Shown here: piece by piece, positions 32,880-42,095 of the stretch
Position numbering within the stretch: position 1 is the first letter of the stretch
Layout of the letters: each line of letters starts with the position of its first letter
From: Novosphingobium sp.
GTDB lineage: Bacteria > Pseudomonadota > Alphaproteobacteria > Sphingomonadales > Sphingomonadaceae
Assembly: GCF_027531025.1 (NCBI RefSeq)
Contig: NZ_JAPZQX010000005.1
Coordinates: forward strand, 120,794-184,793
Direction: 5' to 3'
DNA: 64,000 nt
Notes under the pieces: model-generated
Told to the model about the DNA's origin: nothing
The model's database searches: none
Seen by the model: only the letters and a program-made list of their open reading frames with translations
Program-made: the position numbers and the translations under genes

Positions 32880-35861
32880 GTGAAAACCACCAAGAAAACG
32901 CTCTCGAGCGCGACCTATCTGCAGTCGCTCGCGCTGGCCGGTTCGGCCATCGCCATGCTCGCTTCGACCGGCGCCTATGCGCAGGAAGCCGATGAAGAGA
33001 AGGCCGATGAGGCCATCGTCGTCACCGGCTCGCTGATCCGCAACCCGAACCTCGAAGCTTCGAGCCCGATCAACGTCGTGGGCGAGGATGAAATACAGCT
33101 CCGCAACACCGGTAGCGCCGAAGAACTGCTGCGCAGCCTGCCCGGCGCGGTTCCGGGCATCGGCTCGGCCGTCAACAACGGCAACAGCGGCTTCGCCTCG
33201 GTCGACCTTCGCGGCCTCGGCACGCAGCGCAACCTCGTCCTGCTTGACGGTGACCGCCTGGTCGTCGCCAACCAGCTCGGCACGGTTGACCTCAACAACA
33301 TCCCGCTCGCCCTCGTCCAGCGCGTCGACGTGCTGACCGGCGGCGCTTCGACCACTTACGGTGCCGACGCCGTGACTGGCGTGGTCAACTTCGTGACCCG
33401 CAAGGACTTTGCCGGTGTCAACCTGACCAGCGCCTACAAGATCACTGACGAAGGCGACGGCCAGATCTTCCGTACCGACCTGACCATCGGTGGCAACTTC
33501 GACGATGGCCGCGGCAATGCCGTGCTCAGCGTAGGCTACCAGAAAGCCAAGCCGGTCTACCAGGGTGACCGTGACGTTTCGGTCTTCGGCATCAACTCGC
33601 GTACCGGCGTTGCTTCGGGTTCGTCGCGCACCTCGGTGCCCACCACGATCGCATTCCCGGGTTCGGTCATTCGCCAGATCAATTCGGGCGGCACCGCTTT
33701 CGCCGACTTCTACAACGGGTTCAACTTCAACCCGTACAACATCTATCAGACGCCTTACGAGCGCTTCAACATCTACGGTTCGGCTCGCTACGAAGTGACC
33801 GATTCGATCGAAGTCTACGCCCGTGGCGTCTACTCGAAGAACCGCGTCTCGACGATCATCGCTCCGTCGGGGATTTTCGGTGAGGCCCTGACCATTCCGG
33901 GCAACAACCCGTTCCTGCCGTCGGCGGTTCGTGACGAGCTCTGCACCCGCGCCGGTATTGCGCTGGGCGCAACCTGCACCGGTGCCGCTGCGCTGCCGTT
34001 GCCGGCGGTCTATCGTCGTACCGTGGAAATCGGTCCGCGCGTTTCGGACTACACCACCCAGATGTTCGACTATCGCGCTGGCGTGAAGTGGGACATCAGC
34101 GACGGGATCACCTTCGATGTTTCGGGTGCCCATGGCGAAAGCGAACTGGATCAGCTCCAGTCGGGTTACGTGCTGCGTTCGCGCGTCCAGCAGGCTCTCA
34201 ACGCCTCTTCGTCGAGCGCCTGCACCGTCACCACCAATGGTTGCGTTCCGCTCAACCTGTGGGGCCCGGCGGGCAGCATCACCCCCGCGATGGCGAACTT
34301 CCTGAACGGTTCGAGCTTCATCAAGATCAAGAACAAGCTCAGCCAGGTCAAGGGTGTGCTCTCGGGCGACACCGGTCTGGCCCTGGGCGGTGACAATGTC
34401 ACCTTCGCGCTTGGTGCCGAACATCGCCAGTATAGCTATGACCGCATCCCCGATGCCTTCGCGCAGTCGCCGGGCGAACTCGGCGGGGCCGGCGGCGCCG
34501 TGCGGCCGTTCAAGGGTGGCTACAACGTCAGCGAAATCTTCGGCGAACTCAACGCGCCGTTGGTCGAAGATGCTGCCTTCGCCAAGTCGCTGGTGCTTGA
34601 ACTGGGTGCCCGCTACTCGAGCTACAAGGTCGATGCAGCCGGTAGCCCGAAGTACAACACCTGGACCTACAAGGCCGGTCTGACTTGGGAACCGGTGGAA
34701 TCGATCAAGCTGCGTGGTAACTACCAGCGTGCGGTGCGCGCGCCGAACATCAACGAACTGTTCGCGCCCGTAGTGACTGGTCTGACCAGCCTCCTGGTTG
34801 ATCCCTGCGCTGGTACGGCTCCGGTTGGCAACGCCAACCTGACCGCGGCCTGCGTCAACCAGGGTGCTTCGCTGGCCTCGATCGGCCTGATCCCGAACCC
34901 GACTGCCAACCAGGCCAACCTGACCTCGGGTGGCAACCCGCTGATCCAGCCAGAAAAGGCCGACACCTTTACCGTGGGTGCGATCTTCCAGCCGGACTTC
35001 GTTCCGGGCCTGACGCTGACCGTCGACTACTACAACGTCAAGGTCAACCAGGCGATCACCCTGAAGACCCCGGGCGACATCCTGACGGACTGCTTCACGG
35101 CTAACCCGGGCTCGATCACGGCTGCCCAGGCCGCTTCGGCTGCCTGCACCACCAAGATCCGGCGCAACCCGGTGACGGGTGGCCTCAGCGGTTCGGCGCT
35201 GACCACCCTCGGTCTGGTTTCGGAGCTGACCAACAACGGTCGTCTGGCGACGAAGGGCATCGATTTTACCATCAATTACAAGCGTGAAATCGGTGCGCTT
35301 GGTCTGAACTGGAACCTGTCGGGCAACTGGACCGACTCGCTGACCTTCCGCGCTTCGCCGAGCTCGATCAACCGCGAATGCGTTGGCTACTACTCGGCCA
35401 ACTGCGGTCCGAGCCTGGGTCAGATCCAGCCGAAGTTCTCGTTCCAGCAGCGTACCACGCTGACCTACGGGGACATCGACTTCTCGATCCTGTGGCGTCA
35501 CATCGGTTCGGTCCAGTACGAAGGCCAGGCCGCTGACTTTGCTGCTCGCGGCTTCACCACCGCCAGCCGCAACCTGTTCTCGGGCGTGGTTACTAACGCT
35601 GCCGGTGCGAGCTCGCCGATGGCGGGCAAGACCTTCAACTTCAACAAGATCGGTGCCTACAACTACATCGACCTGTCGGTGCGCTTCAACGTTAACGACA
35701 ACCTCGGTGTGACGGTGGGCGTCTCGAACCTGTTCGACAAGACCCCGCCGCTGCTTGGCGACGGTGCCGGTTCGACTGCGGCGAACAGCGGGAACACCTT
35801 CCCGTCGACCTACGATCCGCTGGGTCGTGCGTTCAACGCTTCGGTCTCGCTGAAGTTCTAA
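32880..35861 (+). CDS. TonB-dependent outer-membrane receptor
   Basis: A 993-residue receptor. GTG 32880 has a gaggga ribosome-binding site and starts a signal peptide that ends TGAYAQ near residue 36; the longer in-frame extension upstream is not signal-like. The plug domain begins with the TonB-box-like EAIVVTGSLIRNPNLEASSP and includes DLRGLGTQRNLVLLDGDRLV and a GADAVTGVVNFVTRKDF segment. The 22-strand barrel follows, ending in the aromatic KF needed for BAM insertion (NASVSLKF). It is of the sphingomonad/xanthomonad type that often imports plant or peptide compounds instead of siderophores. A clear terminator follows. The next three genes may modify its substrate or the receptor itself. 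Confidence 0.93.
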   Translation: MKTTKKTLSSATYLQSLALAGSAIAMLASTGAYAQEADEEKADEAIVVTGSLIRNPNLEASSPINVVGEDEIQLRNTGSAEELLRSLPGAVPGIGSAVNNGNSGFASVDLRGLGTQRNLVLLDGDRLVVANQLGTVDLNNIPLALVQRVDVLTGGASTTYGADAVTGVVNFVTRKDFAGVNLTSAYKITDEGDGQIFRTDLTIGGNFDDGRGNAVLSVGYQKAKPVYQGDRDVSVFGINSRTGVASGSSRTSVPTTIAFPGSVIRQINSGGTAFADFYNGFNFNPYNIYQTPYERFNIYGSARYEVTDSIEVYARGVYSKNRVSTIIAPSGIFGEALTIPGNNPFLPSAVRDELCTRAGIALGATCTGAAALPLPAVYRRTVEIGPRVSDYTTQMFDYRAGVKWDISDGITFDVSGAHGESELDQLQSGYVLRSRVQQALNASSSSACTVTTNGCVPLNLWGPAGSITPAMANFLNGSSFIKIKNKLSQVKGVLSGDTGLALGGDNVTFALGAEHRQYSYDRIPDAFAQSPGELGGAGGAVRPFKGGYNVSEIFGELNAPLVEDAAFAKSLVLELGARYSSYKVDAAGSPKYNTWTYKAGLTWEPVESIKLRGNYQRAVRAPNINELFAPVVTGLTSLLVDPCAGTAPVGNANLTAACVNQGASLASIGLIPNPTANQANLTSGGNPLIQPEKADTFTVGAIFQPDFVPGLTLTVDYYNVKVNQAITLKTPGDILTDCFTANPGSITAAQAASAACTTKIRRNPVTGGLSGSALTTLGLVSELTNNGRLATKGIDFTINYKREIGALGLNWNLSGNWTDSLTFRASPSSINRECVGYYSANCGPSLGQIQPKFSFQQRTTLTYGDIDFSILWRHIGSVQYEGQAADFAARGFTTASRNLFSGVVTNAAGASSPMAGKTFNFNKIGAYNYIDLSVRFNVNDNLGVTVGVSNLFDKTPPLLGDGAGSTAANSGNTFPSTYDPLGRAFNASVSLKF

Positions 35862-35890
35862 GAACTTCGGTCAACCGATCGAAAGAAACG

Positions 35891-35919
35891 GGGGGCGTCC
35901 GCAAGGGCGCCCCCTTTTT
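35891..35919 (+). terminator. Rho-independent terminator of the TonB-dependent receptor gene
   Basis: gggggcgtcc (35891-35900), loop gcaa, gggcgccccc (35905-35914) and five Ts. The stem is ten pairs with one G-U and the loop is GNRA-like. It starts 30 nt after the receptor stop. Confidence 0.85.
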
Positions 35920-36011
35920 CGTGGGCTCAGAGTTCGTGATGCGAAGGGCCAGGCGGCAAGGCACCGGGCTGCACCCCAGGCGCGGCTAAGGCACTGCCAA
36001 CAGGCGAATCT

Positions 36012-37037
36012 TCAGATGAGGGCGTTCGGCAGGTTCATGGCGAGGCCATTGGCCTGGGCCACAGCCTCGATCCAGGTCGTCACCTTGTCGATCTCGTCGG
36101 CGTGAGCGGCTTCGCCAGCCTTGCGGTCAGCCTCGCGCTGACCCGCGGCGAAGGCATCGCCGGTCTTGGTATCGCGGGCGAAGTTCTCTGCAATCGAGGC
36201 AGCGATGGTCGCCTCGTCAAGCGACAGGCCGTAAAGCTCGGCCGCCGCGCGCATAGCCTCGGCCGGGCGTGCCACCAGCACTTCGCTGTCCAGTGAGCGC
36301 AGCCGTTCCGGCCAGCGTTCCAGCAGGCGATGAAACAGCCGCTGTTGGGCCAGCCAGCCGATCGCGGCGATCTGCAGGTCGCTCTGGCGCAGCCACTGGC
36401 TGTCATCGATGCCCATATCAGCCAACAGTCCATCGGCGAGCTGCGCCATGAACAGTTCGCGCACCCACAACCGGCCCCACAAGCCCTTGCGCGCAATCGA
36501 GGTTAGGAAGGCCCGCACCGGCGCATGGAGCAGGATCGCCCGGCTGGCGGGACGGATTGCCAGCAAGGGCTGAGTCAAGCCGTTGACGATGTTCGATGGC
36601 TTGATCACGGTGGCCTCACCCGGTGTGAATGGGCGGGCCAGCAGGGCCAGACCCTCGTCCATCACCTGGACCATCTGTTGGGGAGGCGCGCCGCGCTGCC
36701 GCCAACCGACCATGTCGTTGAGGAACTGCGGCTCCTTGAGCGCGTGCGACTTGCCCGGCAGGTCAAAGCAGGCGGCCAGCAGGGTCGAGCAGCAATAGGC
36801 CGAATGAAAGATGAAGTGGACCGATCCGGCTGGCGCTTGCGCAACATCGAGGCGCCGCAACACGCGCGGCCGACTGGCTTCGGGCAGATTCTCATCGGTC
36901 AGGAACGGCACGCGCCGCCGCTCATCGCGCGGGGCAGCGACGAAGTGAACGGCATCGTGGCTCGGATCATAACGATGGGCCAGCCAGCTGGCATCGGCCA
37001 TGGTTTCGCGGACCAGCGCGGCGACGGGATCGTTCAT
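36012..37037 (-). CDS. Sulfotransferase-like protein with degenerate PAPS loop
   Basis: A 341-residue cytoplasmic protein. Residues 72-92 (VHFIFHSAYCCSTLLAACFD) align in position and hydrophobic pattern with the 5'-phosphosulfate loop of the neighbouring TPR-sulfotransferase (FICGLFRSGSTLAE), but the usual Arg/Gly residues are replaced by A-Y-C-C. Later segments such as IKPSNIVNGLTQPLLAIRPASRAILLHAPVRAFLTSIARKG resemble the 3'-phosphate region. It may be a sulfotransferase homologue with altered cofactor use or none. ATG 37037 overlaps the upstream gene's stop (ATGA), so the two are translated together. I do not know a described family for it. Confidence 0.6.
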   Translation of the reverse strand: MNDPVAALVRETMADASWLAHRYDPSHDAVHFVAAPRDERRRVPFLTDENLPEASRPRVLRRLDVAQAPAGSVHFIFHSAYCCSTLLAACFDLPGKSHALKEPQFLNDMVGWRQRGAPPQQMVQVMDEGLALLARPFTPGEATVIKPSNIVNGLTQPLLAIRPASRAILLHAPVRAFLTSIARKGLWGRLWVRELFMAQLADGLLADMGIDDSQWLRQSDLQIAAIGWLAQQRLFHRLLERWPERLRSLDSEVLVARPAEAMRAAAELYGLSLDEATIAASIAENFARDTKTGDAFAAGQREADRKAGEAAHADEIDKVTTWIEAVAQANGLAMNLPNALI

Positions 37038-38476
37038 CAGGCCTCCAGACTGCGCAGGATCGGATCGAGGAACTTGCGATAACTCTGCCACCGCCCGGCG
37101 GAACGGCGATGGAGCGGCTGGCGTACCTGCCAGGAACTGAGCGTCCGAACCGCCCGATCAACCGGCGCTGGCGTTTGCCCGCCCGCAACCGGATTGATCC
37201 CGAGATAACCACCCAAGGCCGCCATGACCGGCTCTGCATCGCTGACCAGCGCCTCATAGTCGAGGTCGAAGATGGTCTCGCCAAACCGCCCGCGCCAGTG
37301 CGCCATCAACCGCTGGTACTGCCGGATCCAGTGCGCGGCGGCATCGGCGCTGAAGGTATAGGCCATGCTGTCATCGAAATTGCCGAACAACAGCGAGACC
37401 AGGGTATCGCGCGGATCGCGCCGGGTATGGATGATCGGCGCAGCGGGGAACAGCGCGCGGATCAGCCCGATCTGCAGAAAATTGTCGCACCGCTTGTCAA
37501 TCACCCGCCCGGCGGTGCCGTGCAGCCGGGCCAGCTCGGCGCCATAGGCGGCCCGCTGGGCCGCCAGCGTCGGCTGATCGAGTAGGGCAAGATCCTGCCG
37601 CAAGGGCAGGCCAAGTTCGACCGCAATCGCCGGGATCGCTTCCAGCTCGCCCCCCGCTGCCAGGCCAAAGCGTCGCTCCAGCAGCACTTCGGCCAGGGTC
37701 GAGCCTGAGCGGAACAGGCCGCAGATGAAGACCGGCTCAAGGCCATCAGCAGGAACAGGATCAAGTCGCGCCGGACCGGCGGCGATGGTTGCGTCGATTA
37801 GCCGCTCGGCAGCGCGCGGATCATACCTTACCCGGTGCGTCCGCAGCCGGTTGGCCTGGTCGATCGCGGAAAAGGCCCGGTCAAAATCGCCTACGGCATC
37901 GAGCGCGTGACCCAGCGCAAACAGGACTTCGGCCTGGTCATCGGCACGGAACACCACACGCTCACGCAGCAAGGCTTCCAGCCGTGCCGCCGCTCCTTCG
38001 GCATCACCACGGTGCAGGTCGACCATCCCGCGGCGCCCATGGGCCCGTCCGCAGGCCGGATCGACCGCCAGCGCCGCCGTGTAAGCCTCGCGCGCCCCGG
38101 CATCGTCCCCCAGGTCCTCCAGCAGATTGCCGAGATTGAGCCAGGCCGGCAGGAACGCGGGATTCGCGCGGGTCGCCGCCGCAAGTTCGGTTCGCGCTTC
38201 GGCATCCCTGCCGCAATGCTCGGACAGGATCACCGCCAGGTTGAGGTGCACTTCCTCTGGCCGGGCCACGCCGTTTGCCAGCGCCGTGCGATAGGCCTCC
38301 ACCGCCGGTTCGAACCGCCGCGCGGCGCGCAGGACATAGCCAAGATTGAACCAGCCATCGGCATCGCCCGGTTCCAGGGCCAGGTATTCGCGATAGGCGA
38401 CCACCGCCTCATCGCGGCGTCCGGCGCGCAGGGCTCCTTCGGCCCGATGCTTCCATTCCAGCGCCGTCTGGCTCAC
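37037..38476 (-). CDS. TPR-repeat sulfotransferase
   Basis: A 479-residue protein with five or six tetratricopeptide repeats over residues 5-215 and a sulfotransferase domain over about 245-460. The PAPS 5'-phosphosulfate loop is VFICGLFRSGSTLAE (249-263) and the 3'-phosphate motif is IIHTRRDPRDTLVSLLF (348-364); both are intact. TPR-sulfotransferases related to tyrosylprotein sulfotransferase are widespread in alphaproteobacteria, without known targets. It starts at GTG 38476 with GGA 6 nt upstream, and overlaps the sulfotransferase-like gene. It is divergent from the TPR-beta-hydroxylase gene, 124 nt away, suggesting shared regulation. Confidence 0.88.
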   Translation of the reverse strand: MSQTALEWKHRAEGALRAGRRDEAVVAYREYLALEPGDADGWFNLGYVLRAARRFEPAVEAYRTALANGVARPEEVHLNLAVILSEHCGRDAEARTELAAATRANPAFLPAWLNLGNLLEDLGDDAGAREAYTAALAVDPACGRAHGRRGMVDLHRGDAEGAAARLEALLRERVVFRADDQAEVLFALGHALDAVGDFDRAFSAIDQANRLRTHRVRYDPRAAERLIDATIAAGPARLDPVPADGLEPVFICGLFRSGSTLAEVLLERRFGLAAGGELEAIPAIAVELGLPLRQDLALLDQPTLAAQRAAYGAELARLHGTAGRVIDKRCDNFLQIGLIRALFPAAPIIHTRRDPRDTLVSLLFGNFDDSMAYTFSADAAAHWIRQYQRLMAHWRGRFGETIFDLDYEALVSDAEPVMAALGGYLGINPVAGGQTPAPVDRAVRTLSSWQVRQPLHRRSAGRWQSYRKFLDPILRSLEA

Positions 38477-38600
38477 TTTCGTCCGTCCAACTCCGGGCTT
38501 TGTCCGCCCCTGTCCTTGACCCGCACCGCATTTGGTTGAAAACGCATGGCCATGCGATGGGTCGGCCTCGGGCTAGGACTTGTCGCCCCGCTTGTCCATA

Positions 38601-39899
38601 ATGGGGTGCACCGTGGAAGACGCATTGCGCAAGCTGCTGGACCAGGCCCAGGCCGCCAAGGCCCGGCAAGATCCGGTTGCCGCCGCCAGCCTGCTCGACC
38701 AGGCCCTGGCGCTTGTGCCGGATGATCCCCTGGTGCTCAATTCACGCGGGGTTACGGCGCTGGCCATGCAGGAATTCGCCACGGCCGAAACCATGTTCCT
38801 GCGGGCCGCTGCGGCTGATCCGAGCGAAGCCTCGCTGTGGCTCAACGTTGCCACCGCCCGCCGCCACCAGCAGGACGACCATGGCGAGCGCAAGGCGCTG
38901 GACGAGGCCTTGGCGATCGACCAGCGCAACTTCATGGCCTTGCTGCGCAAGGCCGAATTGCATGAACGGCGGGGCGAGGGGCCACAGGCTGCGCTCGCCT
39001 GGCGCGGGGTTATCGCGCTCGCCCAGATGGCCGAAAGCCCGCCGCCAGGCCTGCAGCCGGTACTCGATCATGCCGAACGGTTCCTGGCCGATCATGCCCG
39101 TGAGATGGAACAACGGATCGCCGCCGAGACCACCGACACACGCGCCGGGCTGACCGCAGCCGATACCCGCCGCTTCGATGCCTGTCTCGACGTGCTGATG
39201 GGCCGCCGCCGGATCTATCGCAACGAGTGCCACGGGATCGAGTTTCCCTTCCTCCCCGCCGACGAGTTCTTCGCGCGCGACCATTTCCCCTGGCTGGCCG
39301 AACTGGAGGCCCGCACCGATGCCATCCGCGACGAGTTGCGCGCGCTGTTGCTGGGCGAGGGCCAGGTGCTGCGGCCCTATGTCACCCAGCGCAAGGGCAC
39401 GCCCGACAATAAGTGGACGCCGCTGGACAATTCGCTCGATTGGGGGGCTATTTTCCTGTGGGAGTTCGGTCGCCCCAACGCCGCCATCCACGCAGCCTGC
39501 CCGCAGACCGTCGCCGCGCTCGAAGCCTTCCAGCGCGCCGATATCCCGGGGCGTGGGCCTACCGCGTTCTTCTCCTTGCTCAAGCCGCGCACCCGGATCC
39601 CGCCGCATACCGGGGTGACCAATATCCGCTCGATCGTCCATCTGCCGTTGATCGTGCCGCAAGGCTGCGGCTTCCGGGTGGGCGGCGAGACCCGCGAATG
39701 GCGCGAGGGCGAGGCCTTTGTCTTCGATGACACGATCGAGCATGAGGCCTGGAACGACAGCGACGACCTGCGTGCCGTGCTCATCTTCGATGTCTGGAAC
39801 CCGTGGCTGACCCTGGCCGAACGTGACCTGATCCGGGGTCTTTTCGCCAGCGGTTCAGCCGTGCTCGGCGCGGTGGGGGAAGAGGAGTTCCGGCCTTAA
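38601..39899 (+). CDS. TPR-aspartyl/asparaginyl beta-hydroxylase
   Basis: A 432-residue protein. Residues 5-135 are TPR-like helical repeats; residues about 250-400 form an Asp/Asn beta-hydroxylase domain of the 2-oxoglutarate/Fe(II) superfamily. The Fe-binding and 2OG-binding residues are visible: PPHTGVTNIRSIVHLPL (His336, Arg343), FVFDDTIEHEAWN (Asp and His381) and RAVLIFDVWNP (Arg392). It should hydroxylate an Asp or Asn side chain in a protein or peptide. GTG 38613, preceded by GGGG, is an alternative start. It lies divergently beside the TPR-sulfotransferase, near the TonB-dependent receptor. A short gap separates it from the convergent exported-protein gene. Confidence 0.88.
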   Translation: MGCTVEDALRKLLDQAQAAKARQDPVAAASLLDQALALVPDDPLVLNSRGVTALAMQEFATAETMFLRAAAADPSEASLWLNVATARRHQQDDHGERKALDEALAIDQRNFMALLRKAELHERRGEGPQAALAWRGVIALAQMAESPPPGLQPVLDHAERFLADHAREMEQRIAAETTDTRAGLTAADTRRFDACLDVLMGRRRIYRNECHGIEFPFLPADEFFARDHFPWLAELEARTDAIRDELRALLLGEGQVLRPYVTQRKGTPDNKWTPLDNSLDWGAIFLWEFGRPNAAIHAACPQTVAALEAFQRADIPGRGPTAFFSLLKPRTRIPPHTGVTNIRSIVHLPLIVPQGCGFRVGGETREWREGEAFVFDDTIEHEAWNDSDDLRAVLIFDVWNPWLTLAERDLIRGLFASGSAVLGAVGEEEFRP

Positions 39900-39906
39900 G
39901 CCGACC

Positions 39907-40437
39907 TCAGTTGGCCAGCCGGACCACCCGCACCGCCGCCTTGCCGTTGATATTGGCCATGTAGCTGCCCATCGCGCCCTTGCGGATGCGGATCGTGTGG
40001 CCGACCTTGGGAAAGGTTTCGCGACCTTCGGTCTGCTTCCAGCGGGCACCATCGGCCAGGACGAACACCGGATTGCCATCCCCGGCCGAACGAATCGCCG
40101 CGATCGTGCTTTCGATCTCGGTCACGTCCTCGTTGTCGCCGCTGCCGAACAGCTTCAGCTTGGGTAGTGACAGGCCAAACAGGCCGCGCTTGGCTTCGCG
40201 CATCGTCGCCCGGTCGGCCACGACCAGGTCCTTGGCTGCCCGCGCCGCGTCCATTTCACCCACGGCCTTGTCATAGCAGGCGAGCCGCGCAGCGGGATCG
40301 GCAATACCCTTGCAGTCCAGCACGGCCTGGAACACCGGTGGGGGCGGACCATCCTCCTTGTCTGCCGCAGCAAGGGGAGCGGCCAGCAGGGCCAGTGCTG
40401 TCGCGAGCGGGGTGGCGGCAAGCGGCAAACGGGACAT
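39907..40437 (-). CDS. Exported protein of unknown function
   Basis: A 176-residue protein with a signal peptide (MSRLPLAATPLATALALLAAPLAAADK, cleavage near LAAA). The first mature part has FQAVLDCKGIADPAARLACYDKAV, a two-Cys motif (C..ARLACYD) found in many periplasmic proteins of proteobacteria (VasI-like region). The C-terminal half is a small domain (WKQTEGRETFPKVGHTIRIRKGAMGSYMANINGKAAVRV) with an SH3-like appearance. No function is known. It ends 7 nt from the convergent beta-hydroxylase gene. Confidence 0.72.
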   Translation of the reverse strand: MSRLPLAATPLATALALLAAPLAAADKEDGPPPPVFQAVLDCKGIADPAARLACYDKAVGEMDAARAAKDLVVADRATMREAKRGLFGLSLPKLKLFGSGDNEDVTEIESTIAAIRSAGDGNPVFVLADGARWKQTEGRETFPKVGHTIRIRKGAMGSYMANINGKAAVRVVRLAN

Positions 40438-40605
40438 CGCAGTGCTCCTCGGGTTCGAACCCCCGAACCATGCGTCGGCTGATCGCCAAGGTCAATCGGC
40501 GCACCTGGTTCGACCAGCGCGATGTACCGGTCGTCCAGTGGCGTTGCGGCAGCGCGCCAAGACCATGTATGCCTTCGCGCAAGTCCAGGTCAAAGAGGTA
40601 AGCCG

Positions 40606-40959
40606 ATGTCCACCTTGTTTGCCATTCTCCTGCTCGCTTCTGCCGCCAATGAAACGGCGGCGCCAGCTGCGGCACCTGCCGCCGCACCGGTTCCGCAGCT
40701 AGCCGCCGAAGGGCCGCGCGGCATCATCCGGATGAAGGCCTCGCAGATCAAGGCCTATAACAAGGGGCTCGCCAAGGACCACCCTGCCTATATCCGGTGT
40801 GAAAGTCAGCCGGTGACCGGCTCCATCGCCATGCGGCGCAAGGTCTGCCGGACCAACAAGGAATGGGACCGGGTCATTACCCAGGGCAACGAGGAAGCGC
40901 GCGGCTTTGTCCAGGACATGAACAAGGGTTGGACCAGCGGTTCCCTTGGCGGCAACTAA
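40606..40959 (+). CDS. Small exported protein, unknown function
   Basis: A 117-residue protein with a signal peptide (MSTLFAILLLASAANETAAPA) and an Ala/Pro-rich stretch up to residue 35. The mature part contains IIRMKASQIKAYNKGLAKDHPAYIRCESQPVTGSIAMRRKVCRTNKEWD, where the two Cys may form a disulfide. I cannot name the family, but the RRKVCRTNKEW ending recurs in small exported proteins of sphingomonads. ATG 40606 has a good ribosome-binding site (aaagaggt, 5-10 nt upstream), which rejects the longer frame. It is flanked by genes with no apparent connection. Confidence 0.7.
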   Translation: MSTLFAILLLASAANETAAPAAAPAAAPVPQLAAEGPRGIIRMKASQIKAYNKGLAKDHPAYIRCESQPVTGSIAMRRKVCRTNKEWDRVITQGNEEARGFVQDMNKGWTSGSLGGN

Positions 40960-41030
40960 CTGCAGGCCTTGAGCCGGCCGCAGCTTGATCGCGCTTGATT
41001 TGTTCGGCCTGACCGAACACACCTTGGGCC

Positions 41031-42041
41031 GTGTTCCGCCGGTTTCTGCTTTTCCTACTCGTGCTGGCGCTTGCCGGCACGGTATGGCTGCGTGATCCGC
41101 CGCACAGCCACAATCCCAGCCAGGCTGTCACGGTAACAGCCCTGCCCTTGGCCGGTGCGGCAGCAGTCAATCTGGCCCCTTTCCGCATCACCGGGGCATG
41201 GCAGCTGTCCAGCGCCAACAGCAATTTCGGTGGTTATTCGGCGCTGGTGGTTCCGGCCCGGGGGTGGCTGCGGGCCTATAGCGACCTTGGACAGCGGCTC
41301 GAGCTGCCGCAGCCGGGCCAGCCAGGGCAACCATTCCAGGCCGGGCTGTTCGGACCCGAAGCGCACGCCAAGTCGATGCGCGATGTCGAAGCCGCCAGCC
41401 GTGATCCGCTTACCGGCGAAACCTGGCTGACGGCCGAGGGGGCCAATGTGCTGCTCCGGCTGGATTCGCGCGCGCGCGTCGCCGCACGCTTCAAGCCGCG
41501 CGAGATGCGCCAGTGGTCGGTCAACAGCGGAGCCGAAGCCATGCTGCGGCGGCGCGACGGCTCGTTCCTGGTCCTCGCCGAAGCCTACGCCAGACTTGGC
41601 TGGACTGGCCATGAGGCACTGCACATCGCGCCCGCGACAGATGGTTCGCCGGGGGTGGCCGAGCGCTTCGTCTTCGAGGGGCCGGCGGGCTTTCGCCCGA
41701 CCGACATGGCCGAACTGCCCGATGGCCGGGTCCTGATCCTGACCCGGCGGCTGCGCTGGCCGATGCCGCCGCGCTTCGGAACCTGGCTGGTGCTCGCGGA
41801 CCCGCGCGAGATCATGCCTGGTCAATCCTGGCAGAGCACGCCGCTGGTCTCGCTCGACGGGACCGGGCTGGAAGAGAATTATGAAGGCCTGGCGATCGAG
41901 CCACTGGTGGACGGGAGGCTGGCAGTCTGGCTGATCAGCGATTCGAACGGGGCAGTGACCCAGCGGACGCTGCTGTTGCGGCTGGAACTCGATCCGGCGG
42001 ATCTGCCAGCGACGCGGGCAAAGCAAAAGGCGCCCGGCTGA
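41031..42041 (+). CDS. Esterase-like activity of phytase family protein
   Basis: A 336-residue exported protein: signal or anchor MFRRFLLFLLVLALAGTVWL, then the phytase-like (PF13449-type) beta-propeller domain, recognised from FGGYSALVV, AGLFGPEAHAKSMRDVEAASRDPLTGETWLTAEG, GFRPTDMAELPDGRVLILTRRL and DGTGLEENYEGLAIEPLVDGRLAVWLISDSN. Proteins of this kind are believed to hydrolyse phosphate or ester bonds outside the cytoplasm, but no substrate is shown. It starts at GTG 41031. It converges on rpmB with 54 nt between them. Confidence 0.82.
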   Translation: MFRRFLLFLLVLALAGTVWLRDPPHSHNPSQAVTVTALPLAGAAAVNLAPFRITGAWQLSSANSNFGGYSALVVPARGWLRAYSDLGQRLELPQPGQPGQPFQAGLFGPEAHAKSMRDVEAASRDPLTGETWLTAEGANVLLRLDSRARVAARFKPREMRQWSVNSGAEAMLRRRDGSFLVLAEAYARLGWTGHEALHIAPATDGSPGVAERFVFEGPAGFRPTDMAELPDGRVLILTRRLRWPMPPRFGTWLVLADPREIMPGQSWQSTPLVSLDGTGLEENYEGLAIEPLVDGRLAVWLISDSNGAVTQRTLLLRLELDPADLPATRAKQKAPG

Positions 42042-42095
42042 CCGGACGCCTCATGCTGGGTGCGGGGCAGGGCGCGCAGTCGCGCCCGGCGCGAA

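Noticed and set aside
32862..35501. 879-codon minus strand frame opposite the TonB receptor
   Set aside because: The + strand encodes signal peptide, plug and barrel. The minus frame shows no domain and is a codon-structure artefact.
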